Positions 1-8,678 of a stretch of DNA of 64,000 nt are shown here, piece by piece (position 1 is the stretch's first letter; the number at the start of each line of letters is the position of its first letter). The notes beneath the pieces were generated by a model that saw only the letters and a program-made list of their open reading frames with translations, was not told the DNA's origin and searched no databases. Position numbers and translations under genes: made by a program. This stretch comes from Flavobacteriaceae bacterium (GTDB lineage: Bacteria > Bacteroidota > Bacteroidia > Flavobacteriales > Flavobacteriaceae): assembly GCA_030830005.1 (NCBI GenBank), contig JAURNV010000031.1, positions 120,222 to 184,221 on the forward strand. The letters run 5' to 3'.

Positions 1-1274
1 AAGAGTCCTGCAAAAAACAGGAACGCTCCTATTTCTGCCCATCCTATAAACCATTGATCTCCAACAGTTGCAGGCATAATCATATTGAAAATATCAACAT
101 AATGTCCTAGGATTATAATAATTCCCGCCATTACAATTATCCAATTAGAACGCTTGTAATCGCTACTCATTAAAATAAGCAATGGGAAAATGAAATTCAT
201 TGCAACCATACCAAAAAACGGCAGGTTGTAGTCATCTATTCTAGTGAGGAAATACGTTACTTCTTCAGGGATATTGGAATACCAAATTAACATGAATTGC
301 GAAAACCATAAATACGTCCAAAATACACTCAGCCCAAACATAAACTTAGCCAAATCATGTAAGTGATTGTGCGTTAGTTTAGGTAAATACCCCTTCGATT
401 TAAGATAGATTGAAACCAAAGCAATTACAGTAACTGCCGTAACTAGCATACTGGCCAATACGTACCATCCAAACAATGTGCTAAACCAGTGCGGGTCTAA
501 AGACATAATCCAATCCCACGACATCATAGATTCGGTAACAAAGAAAAATACCAAGAAAGCCGCAGAGATGCGGAAATTCTTTTTGTGATTGCTAATATCG
601 CCAGCCTTTGCATGATCCTGTGCCAGTGAAAATCTACGTGAAAAATAGCGGTAAGCGTTCCACCCTAAAAGATAAATTGCTGCGCGAATTAAGAAAAAGG
701 GCACATTTAAATAGCCTACTTTTCCTTGTATAATTTCGTCATGTGCTACGGTTTCAGCATCCATCCATACAAATAAGTGATTGGCATGAAGTCCAGTAAG
801 CACTAAGAATACATAAATTATAATTGACCCTGGTACTAAATACGCCGTGATTCCTTCCATGACACGATATAACAATATGGACCAACCTGCTTGTGCAGCA
901 CGTTGAATGGCGTAGAATGCAAGGGTACCAAGTGCAATCATAAAGAAGAAGAAAGCAGCAACGTAGAGTGCCGCCCAAGGCTTGTTTTGAAGTTGGTGCA
1001 ATAGGTGTTTGCCATGAGCGTCATCGTGATGCTCTTCATGCGCATCAACGTGAGTGTTCGCTGCGGTATGGTCATCCTGTGTCTCGTGATGTTTTTCCTC
1101 GCCTTGACTCACCGTTTCATGTTTTTCTTCATGTTCGCCATGGGCATCGGCAACCATGGCTTGTGCTTCTTCTACAGTAGAAGGGGCAGTCATAAAGCCA
1201 ATAGCTAACCCAATAACGCCAAGCCCCATAAGAGCAAAAGCTGTGATTTTAAGTCGTTGAGCAAAAGTATACAT
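1..1274 (-). CDS. actF: Alternative complex III subunit ActF (quinol:cytochrome c oxidoreductase, NrfD-like membrane subunit), C-terminus cut by the window edge
   Basis: Manual minus-strand translation from ATG at 1274 gives MYTFAQRLKITAFALMGLGVIGLAIGFMTAPST..., a His/Glu-rich linker, then ...HQLQNKPWAALYVAAFFFFMIALGTLAFYAIQRAAQAGWS...; it is directly downstream of actE. Absent from the ORF track because it has no stop inside the window. Confidence 0.88.
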   Translation of the reverse strand, partial: MYTFAQRLKITAFALMGLGVIGLAIGFMTAPSTVEEAQAMVADAHGEHEEKHETVSQGEEKHHETQDDHTAANTHVDAHEEHHDDAHGKHLLHQLQNKPWAALYVAAFFFFMIALGTLAFYAIQRAAQAGWSILLYRVMEGITAYLVPGSIIIYVFLVLTGLHANHLFVWMDAETVAHDEIIQGKVGYLNVPFFLIRAAIYLLGWNAYRYFSRRFSLAQDHAKAGDISNHKKNFRISAAFLVFFFVTESMMSWDWIMSLDPHWFSTLFGWYVLASMLVTAVTVIALVSIYLKSKGYLPKLTHNHLHDLAKFMFGLSVFWTYLWFSQFMLIWYSNIPEEVTYFLTRIDDYNLPFFGMVAMNFIFPLLILMSSDYKRSNWIIVMAGIIIILGHYVDIFNMIMPATVGDQWFIGWAEIGAFLFFAGL

Positions 1275-1280
1275 GGCTAT

Positions 1281-1823
1281 TTATTTTGTCAGTTCGTTAC
1301 GTAAATACATTACATGTTGGGCAATCTGCCAACGTTCTGTGGCGCTTACCTGTCCGGCATGCGAGCCCATAGCATTTTTGCCGTACATCAATACGTGGTA
1401 AATACTACCCTCTGTGATTTCTCTGTCGGCATAGCTTGGAATTCCTAAAAACTTCTCGCGTTTCATTAAAATGCCTTGTCCGTCTCCTTTGCTACCGTGA
1501 CAAACCGCACAATAAACGCCATACAATTCTTTTCCTTCAGCACGGTGTGCTTCGGATTTCTCAAGAGGCGATAACAAGTTAGATTTTGCATCTTCGTAGC
1601 CTTCATTTGTGTCTGGGTAATCATAAGGTGCCCACCCTCTAGCAACCGTGCCTTCAACAGGCAGTTGTGCCGCGATACCATTTGCAAAAGCAGCTGACTC
1701 CACATACGTTTCATAACCAACAGCCTCATACATATTTGGGAAATATTGATAGTTGGGTTTCGATGCGTCAAAACAAGACGACAACATTAAGGAAACAAAT
1801 AAAATACAACCTAACTTTTTCAT
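1281..1823 (-). CDS. actE: Alternative complex III monoheme cytochrome c subunit ActE (lipoprotein)
   Basis: Lipobox-like LMLSSC; single CxxCH (YCAVCHGSKGDGQG); position in act cluster. Confidence 0.9.
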   Translation of the reverse strand: MKKLGCILFVSLMLSSCFDASKPNYQYFPNMYEAVGYETYVESAAFANGIAAQLPVEGTVARGWAPYDYPDTNEGYEDAKSNLLSPLEKSEAHRAEGKELYGVYCAVCHGSKGDGQGILMKREKFLGIPSYADREITEGSIYHVLMYGKNAMGSHAGQVSATERWQIAQHVMYLRNELTK

Positions 1824-2350
1824 GCGTCGTGGTTTTCATGTATACTAATATCAATCGCCCCCGATTTTTTCAATAGGGTTAGCAACTTTTTTTCATCCCC
1901 TTGGATGGCAACTTGCATCAAAAACTTATCATCAGTAGTTTCAGGCATAGGATTTTCGGCTTTTTTAAAAGGCCATAATTTGCTTCTCAAATAAAATGTA
2001 ATCACCATAAGGTGGGCAGCAAAAAATACAGTCATTTCAAATATCACAGGAACAAAAGCTGGTAAGTTTTCCATAAACGTAAAACTAGGTTTCCCGCCAA
2101 TATTTTGAGGCCAATCTTCGATCATGATATGGTTTATCATTGTTAAAGCAACGGAAAAACCCAATATACCATATAAAAATGCAGCTACAGCAATTCGAGT
2201 ACCTGCTAAACCCATCGCATGATCTAGTCCATGAACAGGGAAAGGAGTAAACACTTCTTCAATATGATAGTCTGCCTTTTTTACATCTTTTACAGCATGT
2301 AAAAGGGTATCATCATCGTCATAAACGGCATGTACTAATTTACTACTCAT
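1820..2350 (-). CDS. actD: Alternative complex III subunit ActD (DUF3341)
   Basis: Two TM segments; ...HGLDHAMGLAGTRIAVAAFLYGILGF...; cluster order. Confidence 0.9.
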   Translation of the reverse strand: MSSKLVHAVYDDDDTLLHAVKDVKKADYHIEEVFTPFPVHGLDHAMGLAGTRIAVAAFLYGILGFSVALTMINHIMIEDWPQNIGGKPSFTFMENLPAFVPVIFEMTVFFAAHLMVITFYLRSKLWPFKKAENPMPETTDDKFLMQVAIQGDEKKLLTLLKKSGAIDISIHENHDA

Positions 2351-3728
2351 GGCTATGGGTGTTTTTGTATTTATCTCCCGATGATTTCAAAATTGATTTT
2401 ACTTCTGCTTGTGCAATTACTGGGAAGGTACGTGCGTAGAGTAAAAAAAGAACAAAGAAAAAACCAATCGTTCCGATAAAAATTCCAATATCAACAAAAG
2501 TGGGCGAGAACATCGTCCAAGAAGAAGGTAGGTAATCGCGATGCAGCGAGGTTACAATAATTACGAAACGCTCAAACCACATTCCAATATTAACAACTAT
2601 AGAAATTATAAAAGAGAACATGATACTCGTGCGTAGTTTTTTAAACCACATCAGCTGTGGAGAGAAAACGTTGCAGGTCATCATCGCCCAATAAGCCCAC
2701 CAATAAGGGCCAGTTGCTCGATTTAAGAACGCGTACTGTTCATATTCTACTCCTGAATACCACGCAATAAATAATTCCGTGATATAGGCAACCCCAACAA
2801 TAGAGCCAGTAATCATGATTACGATATTCATCAGTTCTATGTGCTGAAGAGTAATATAATTTTCAAGGCGTGAAACTTTACGCATGATGATAAGCAAAGT
2901 GTTTACCATAGCAAATCCTGAAAATATCGCCCCAGCAACAAAGTATGGTGGAAAAATGGTCGTGTGCCAACCAGGAATAACCGATGTGGCAAAGTCAAAA
3001 GATACAATAGTATGTACCGAAAGTACAAGTGGTGTAGCCAACCCTGCCAAAACTAAGGATACTTCTTCGAAACGCTGCCAGTCTTTAGCCCGTCCACTCC
3101 AACCAAAACTCAAGAGGCCGTAAATTTTCTTTTGGAACGGTTTAATGGCTCTATCGCGAATCATGGCAAAATCAGGGAGTAATCCTGTCCACCAGAATAC
3201 CAAGGATACCGATAAATAGGTTGAAATCGCAAATACGTCCCAAAGCAAGGGTGAGTTAAAGTTTACCCACAGTGACCCAAATTGATTTGGAATAGGCAAT
3301 ACCCAATATGCCAACCAAGGTCTCCCCATGTGGATGATTGGAAATAATCCTGCCTGAATAACAGAGAAGATAGTCATTGCCTCGGCAGAGCGGTTAATGG
3401 CCATACGCCATTTTTGACGGAACAGTAAAAGTACCGCAGAAATTAAGGTCCCTGCATGTCCGATACCTACCCACCATACAAAGTTGGTAATATCCCATGC
3501 CCAACCAACCGTTTTATTTAATCCCCATACACCAATTCCCGTAGAAACGGTGTAAATGATGCAGCCCAACCCCCACAAAAAAGCGGTCAAGGCAATACCA
3601 AACGCCAAGAACCATTGCTTGTTAGGTGGATTTTCAACCGGAGCTGCAATATCGACCGTTACGTCATGGTACGATTTATTCCCTGTAACTAGGGGCTTTC
3701 TGATAGGTGCTTCGTAGTGACTAGCCAT
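2343..3728 (-). CDS. actC: Alternative complex III NrfD-like integral membrane subunit ActC
   Basis: Polytopic protein with WWVGIGHAGTLISAVLLLFRQKWR and related NrfD motifs. Confidence 0.93.
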   Translation of the reverse strand: MASHYEAPIRKPLVTGNKSYHDVTVDIAAPVENPPNKQWFLAFGIALTAFLWGLGCIIYTVSTGIGVWGLNKTVGWAWDITNFVWWVGIGHAGTLISAVLLLFRQKWRMAINRSAEAMTIFSVIQAGLFPIIHMGRPWLAYWVLPIPNQFGSLWVNFNSPLLWDVFAISTYLSVSLVFWWTGLLPDFAMIRDRAIKPFQKKIYGLLSFGWSGRAKDWQRFEEVSLVLAGLATPLVLSVHTIVSFDFATSVIPGWHTTIFPPYFVAGAIFSGFAMVNTLLIIMRKVSRLENYITLQHIELMNIVIMITGSIVGVAYITELFIAWYSGVEYEQYAFLNRATGPYWWAYWAMMTCNVFSPQLMWFKKLRTSIMFSFIISIVVNIGMWFERFVIIVTSLHRDYLPSSWTMFSPTFVDIGIFIGTIGFFFVLFLLYARTFPVIAQAEVKSILKSSGDKYKNTHSHE

Positions 3729-3738
3729 AAATCGTTTC

Positions 3739-6700
3739 TTAGGTATTTCTAACTTTTACTTGATACATTACGTTGGGCTCTGTACCTACACTTTCCAACA
3801 AGTGATACATCCGCTTGTCATCTTTTAGGTGAGCCACTTCACTTTCTTTATCATTAATGTCGCCAAATACCATGGCACCATTACCACACGCACTTGAACA
3901 TGCTGTATTAAACTCACCATCTTTTATCTCTCGCCCTTCCAATTTGGCGTCCAAAATGGTTTTTTGTGTGCGCTGGATACATAACGAACATTTTTCCATT
4001 ACTCCACGAGAGCGTACCACTACGTCAGGATTTAAGACCATTCGGCCCAAATCATCGTTCATATGGAAATCAAATTCATCATTCTTGCTGTACAAGAACC
4101 AGTTGAAACGACGGACTTTATAAGGACAGTTGTTTGCACAATAACGAGTTCCTACACAACGGTTGTAGGCCATATGGTTTTGACCTTGACGGCCATGTGA
4201 TGTTGCTGCCACAGGACATACAGTCTCACAAGGCGCATGATTACAATGTTGACACATTACCGGCTGGAAAGTAACCTGTGGGTTCGCCGCAGGGTCTTCC
4301 AACTTTCCAAATGTAGAAAGTGATTCGCCTAATCCACTAATATTATCAACGATTTCAAGATCTTCTTCAAATGTTTGTTCCGATGAGTAATAACGATCTA
4401 TACGTAGCCAGTGCATGTCGCGCGATTTGCGAATTTCGTGCTTGCCCACAACAGGAACGTTATTCTCGGCATGACAAGCAATCACACAAGCACCACAACC
4501 CGTACATGCATTTAAATCAATAGAAAGATTGAAGTGGTGACCGATAGAACGATCAAATGCTTGCCACATGTCCGCTTCCTTAGATGTAACATCTATCTCC
4601 ACATGATCACGAGAAACCTGTGTCATCGGATTCCAATACTTAGCATCTTTGGTATTGAAAATTTCAAGAGTAGTTTCACGAACAATTTCACCCCTACCCA
4701 TTAGCGTATTTTGTAACTGGGTACAAGCAAATTCATGCATGCCTGAAGTTGCTGCAACGGATACTGTTTGTACTAAATTAAAATTGTTGTAAAGCTGATA
4801 CGCATTTGCACCTACCTGCATTTCGGATTTCATTCCGGCAGTTTTACCGTAACCAAATGCTAAACCAACGGTTCCTTTTGCTTGACCCGGCTGTATGAGA
4901 ACAGGCGCTTTTACGCTTGTATTATTCAATTTTATTTCTGCTATACTTCCATTTAAAGCCCCATCAGATTGGTTGCTGTTTATAAGCCCCAAAACTTCTG
5001 CATCGGCTTTTGAAATGGTAAGGTAATTGTCCCAAGTAACTCGGGTAATGGGATCGGGAAGTTCTTGCAACCAAGGGTTGTTTGCTTGCTGCCCATCGCC
5101 GATAGCTGTTTTGGTGTAGAGGTGTAATTCTAACCCCGACTTGGCTTTTGCGCGGATGAGACGTTGCATAAGAGCGTTTACGTTATCGTTATACCGTAAA
5201 TTATCTGTTTTGTTAGTTACATAAAACCCATCATGAAGTGCTTGGTTAAACGACACCCCTGTCAAAATATTTGAAGACCAGTACGCTTTGATGGCATCTT
5301 CATATTTTTGAGTGCTTCCACTTAATGAAAGTAAAACGTCTTGAAATTGTTTTGTGTCAAATAAAGGACGAATTGTTGGTTGTGTAAGTGCAAAATATCC
5401 TGTTTTAAGTTCTACATCCCCCCAAGACTCTAGATAGTGAGGTGCTGCGCCTACCCACTGGCAGTTTGCAGCAGTTTCGTCAATTTTTTGGCTAAACGTG
5501 ATGGCGAGCTTTGCTTTTTTAAGTCCAACCACAAATGCATCGGCATTAGGTAAGGTGTATGCCGGATTTACTCCCGCCATTATAACACCCGAAACATTCC
5601 CTGCATTTAAGTCGTTCACCAATTGATTCATAAGACTCGCATCGCCTTGACGCAATGTTGAGTTCTGCGCTGTATCAACAACCGCTGAATCCAAGATTTT
5701 GTTAATAGCCAACACTGCACGTTGCGCATCTTCACTTTGTAAACCTGTAACCACAACACCTCCTTTACCCGCGTTTTTTAAATGAGCAGCTAACTTGTTA
5801 ATTTGCTGCTTAAGCGATGTCGAAATTGGGGTAGGATATGAGGTATTTGTAAGTGCTCCATATAATTCGGCAAGTACAAATTGTTGTTCTGTTTCAGTAG
5901 TTGGAAAACGATGGTCAGCATTAGCCCCCGAAAGTGTCATGTTTGCTTCAAACTGGTAATGCTTTGACATCTTAGCACTGCCATTTTTCCCTTTTGGAAT
6001 ACGTGTCTTGGCGTATCCAGAAGTAAATCCGCCACCTTGCCAATCACCTAAAAAATCAGCGCCAATGGAAACAATGCATGTGGCCTTACTAAAATCATAG
6101 CTTGGAAGCGCACGTTTACCATAGGCTTTTTCAAAAGCATTTAAGGCTGCGGTTTCTGAAACGGCATCATAAGTGTAATGCGTCACGTTAGGAAACTTTT
6201 GTTGAAAATCAGCAATAATTTGTTGGGTAGTAGGACTGGAAAGCGAAGGCGTAACCAACGCTACTGCTTCATTGTTTTGGGCAAGTTGCTTTAATTGTTG
6301 TCCCACCTTTTCTTCAAGGGTTTTCCAGCTTACATCTACACCAGCTTGCGTTGGACCTTGAGCGCGCATGCTGTCGTATAACGACAGAACAGATGCTTGC
6401 ACACGGGCATTTGCTGAATTATATAAAGGAGCATCACTATTGTTTTCGACCTTGATGGGGCGCCCTTCGCGGGTTTTGATAAGCACGCTTGCTGTATCAA
6501 AACCATCAACAATGGTAGTGGCATAGTAATTTGCAACACCTGGTATAATTTGTTCGGGTTGAATAACGTAAGGTATGGAGGTATTTACAGGGCCCTCGCA
6601 GGCAGCCAAGGTTGCTGCTGCGGTGCTAAACCCCATGTACTTTAAAAAGTCACGCCGAGTGGTTTCACTTTCAGAGAGCTCGGTATCCCCCAAAACATCT

Positions 6701-6804
6701 TTTGGAAGTTTTTGTACAAACTCTTTATGGCCTAGCTCGTCAACCCAAGTAGCTTGATCGTTTAGCTCAACTTCACTTTTCCAATATTTCTTTTGATTGG
6801 GCAT
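3739..6804 (-). CDS. actB: Alternative complex III subunit ActB (molybdopterin-like plus Fe-S domains). The ORF track starts at 6828; MPNQKKYWKS at 6804 is a more likely start.
   Basis: RRDFLKYMGFSTAAATLAACEG Tat/lipobox-like signal; ferredoxin cysteine motifs (CTGCGACVIACHAEN, CQHCNHAPCETVCPV, CANNCPYKVRRFNWF). Confidence 0.92.
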   Translation of the reverse strand: MPNQKKYWKSEVELNDQATWVDELGHKEFVQKLPKDVLGDTELSESETTRRDFLKYMGFSTAAATLAACEGPVNTSIPYVIQPEQIIPGVANYYATTIVDGFDTASVLIKTREGRPIKVENNSDAPLYNSANARVQASVLSLYDSMRAQGPTQAGVDVSWKTLEEKVGQQLKQLAQNNEAVALVTPSLSSPTTQQIIADFQQKFPNVTHYTYDAVSETAALNAFEKAYGKRALPSYDFSKATCIVSIGADFLGDWQGGGFTSGYAKTRIPKGKNGSAKMSKHYQFEANMTLSGANADHRFPTTETEQQFVLAELYGALTNTSYPTPISTSLKQQINKLAAHLKNAGKGGVVVTGLQSEDAQRAVLAINKILDSAVVDTAQNSTLRQGDASLMNQLVNDLNAGNVSGVIMAGVNPAYTLPNADAFVVGLKKAKLAITFSQKIDETAANCQWVGAAPHYLESWGDVELKTGYFALTQPTIRPLFDTKQFQDVLLSLSGSTQKYEDAIKAYWSSNILTGVSFNQALHDGFYVTNKTDNLRYNDNVNALMQRLIRAKAKSGLELHLYTKTAIGDGQQANNPWLQELPDPITRVTWDNYLTISKADAEVLGLINSNQSDGALNGSIAEIKLNNTSVKAPVLIQPGQAKGTVGLAFGYGKTAGMKSEMQVGANAYQLYNNFNLVQTVSVAATSGMHEFACTQLQNTLMGRGEIVRETTLEIFNTKDAKYWNPMTQVSRDHVEIDVTSKEADMWQAFDRSIGHHFNLSIDLNACTGCGACVIACHAENNVPVVGKHEIRKSRDMHWLRIDRYYSSEQTFEEDLEIVDNISGLGESLSTFGKLEDPAANPQVTFQPVMCQHCNHAPCETVCPVAATSHGRQGQNHMAYNRCVGTRYCANNCPYKVRRFNWFLYSKNDEFDFHMNDDLGRMVLNPDVVVRSRGVMEKCSLCIQRTQKTILDAKLEGREIKDGEFNTACSSACGNGAMVFGDINDKESEVAHLKDDKRMYHLLESVGTEPNVMYQVKVRNT

Positions 6805-6815
6805 ATGCTGATTTG

Positions 6816-8078
6816 TTAATAATGACACTTACCACACTCCAATCCACCCATTTGGGCAGCAGTTAGTTTTTCTACTCCGTATTTTTTTGATAATTCATCA
6901 TGAATTTTAGTGTAGTATTCGTTATCCTTAACGTTTACATTCGTTTCACGATGACAGTTTATACACCATCCCATTGTAAGAGGGGCATGTTGATACATAA
7001 TTTCCATTTCTTCAACGGGACCATGACATTTTTGGCATTCAACACCCGCAACCGAAACGTGCTGCGCATGATTGAAATACACAAAATCTGGCAAGTTGTG
7101 AATTCGCACCCATTTAACTGGCTGCGTATCTCCAGTGTAGCTTTGGGTCTGTTCGTCCCAACCTACAGCTTTATATAGCTTCTTGATTTCGTTGGTATAA
7201 AACTCTTTGGTATATCCTTTCTCTAAATCCTCTTCGCCGTTATACTCTGCAATATTCATATGACAATTCATACACACATTAAGTGAAGGAATTCCAGAGT
7301 GCTTGGATACACGCGCCGAGGAGTGACAGTATTTACATTCGATTTGGTTGTCACCCGCATGGATTTTGTGTGAATAATGAATGGGTTGAATAGGCATATA
7401 CCCTTGGTCAATTCCCACTTGCATCAAATAACTATAGCCCACATAAGCACTTGATAGCAACAAAAACACTACAGTAACAAAAACTAAAAATGGATTTTGC
7501 GCGTACGCTTTCCACAATGGGGTGCGCTTTTCTTTCTCTTTTTTAATTACCTCAATTCCATTAGCTGTAGCGATTTGTTTTAAGGTTTTGTTTACCAGAA
7601 ACAACATTACAACTAAAGCTGCTAATACAAGAAGAAGAACACTTAATACCAAATCATTGGTCAGGTTATTTTCAGTTTGGGCTACAGCTGCTGGCATAGC
7701 AGTAGTTATTGCTGCAGGTGGGGTATAGTCTGTGTACGCCAAGATATTGTCAATATCTTCATTAGAAAGCTGAGGAAAAGCGGTCATTACTGACCCATTG
7801 TACTCCTCATAAATGGCAACGGCCTGAGCGTCACCGGCTTTTACCATTGCCGTAGAATTTTTTATCCAACTATATAGCCATTCTTTGTCATATTTTGCGC
7901 TAACACCTGCTAAGGCAGGACCAACAGCGCGCTTATTGAGCTTGTGACAAGCTGCGCAATTTGCATTATACAACGCCTTCCCTTTTTGGATATCGGGTTC
8001 TTGTGCAGTAACAGCAAAGCTAAAACAAAAGGATAGTAACAGTAACGGAAGGTGAGCCAAAAAGCTGTCCTTAAACAT
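6816..8078 (-). CDS. actA: Alternative complex III multiheme cytochrome c subunit ActA
   Basis: Signal peptide and multiple CxxCH motifs (CAACH, CKYCH, CMNCH, CQKCH, CINCH, CGKCH). Confidence 0.92.
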   Translation of the reverse strand: MFKDSFLAHLPLLLLSFCFSFAVTAQEPDIQKGKALYNANCAACHKLNKRAVGPALAGVSAKYDKEWLYSWIKNSTAMVKAGDAQAVAIYEEYNGSVMTAFPQLSNEDIDNILAYTDYTPPAAITTAMPAAVAQTENNLTNDLVLSVLLLVLAALVVMLFLVNKTLKQIATANGIEVIKKEKEKRTPLWKAYAQNPFLVFVTVVFLLLSSAYVGYSYLMQVGIDQGYMPIQPIHYSHKIHAGDNQIECKYCHSSARVSKHSGIPSLNVCMNCHMNIAEYNGEEDLEKGYTKEFYTNEIKKLYKAVGWDEQTQSYTGDTQPVKWVRIHNLPDFVYFNHAQHVSVAGVECQKCHGPVEEMEIMYQHAPLTMGWCINCHRETNVNVKDNEYYTKIHDELSKKYGVEKLTAAQMGGLECGKCHY

Positions 8079-8122
8079 AAGAGGTTAGTTGATGATGAAA
8101 TCTACTGTTTATAATTCGCTCG

Positions 8123-8130
8123 CAAAATTA
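8123..8130 (-). promoter_or_regulatory. Candidate Bacteroidetes -7 element (TAATTTTG) for the actABCDEF operon
   Basis: CAAAATTA on the + strand, 45 nt upstream of the actA ATG; fits TAnnTTTG; no strong -33 found. Confidence 0.5.
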
Positions 8131-8276
8131 CGACACAGACACCATTTTAAAAACTACAACCCACGTAAAATTATAATTTATAATTGGTCTAAATAATATT
8201 ATAAATGCCTTATAATGTGTGTGTTAAAAAACAAGTGTTTAGGCTATTTTTAACAAAAAATAATCAAATAATCATG

Positions 8277-8284
8277 TATTTTTG
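8277..8284 (+). promoter_or_regulatory. Candidate -7 element TATTTTTG for the SPOR-domain gene
   Basis: TAnnTTTG match 7 nt before ATG at 8292; implies the longer ORF start at 8205 is wrong. Confidence 0.5.
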
Positions 8285-8291
8285 CGTCATT

Positions 8292-8675
8292 ATGAATTCC
8301 TTCAACATTCTTTTCAATCAGCTGGCACTATTCTTAATGAGTTCTTTGGGGGCAATGACCTTTGCTCAAAATGCCAAGACGAGTATAACTGCACCTGAAA
8401 AACTTGATGAACTCCTCCAAATAAAAGTTGAACTGGACAGAAAAGCTTCTGAAGAAAAACAATACACAATTCAGGTTCATTATGGAGATTTTGAAACAAC
8501 AACTGCCATGATGCAAAAATTTGATTCCATTTTTCCAACACTTCCCTCAAAAATCATTTTTGAAACTCCTAATTATAAAATACGAGCGGGTAGTTTTATT
8601 ACAGAGCGCGAAGCAATGGCGGTGCTAACAATGATAAAGCGAAGATTCCCCTCGGCTTTTGTGTTGAAACCTTAG
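8292..8675 (+). CDS. SPOR-domain secreted protein
   Basis: MNSFNILFNQLALFLMSSLGAMTFAQ signal peptide; C-terminal YTIQVHYGDFETTTAM...YKIRAGSFITEREAMAVLTMIKRRFPSAFVLKP. Confidence 0.8.
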   Translation: MNSFNILFNQLALFLMSSLGAMTFAQNAKTSITAPEKLDELLQIKVELDRKASEEKQYTIQVHYGDFETTTAMMQKFDSIFPTLPSKIIFETPNYKIRAGSFITEREAMAVLTMIKRRFPSAFVLKP

Positions 8676-8678
8676 CCT

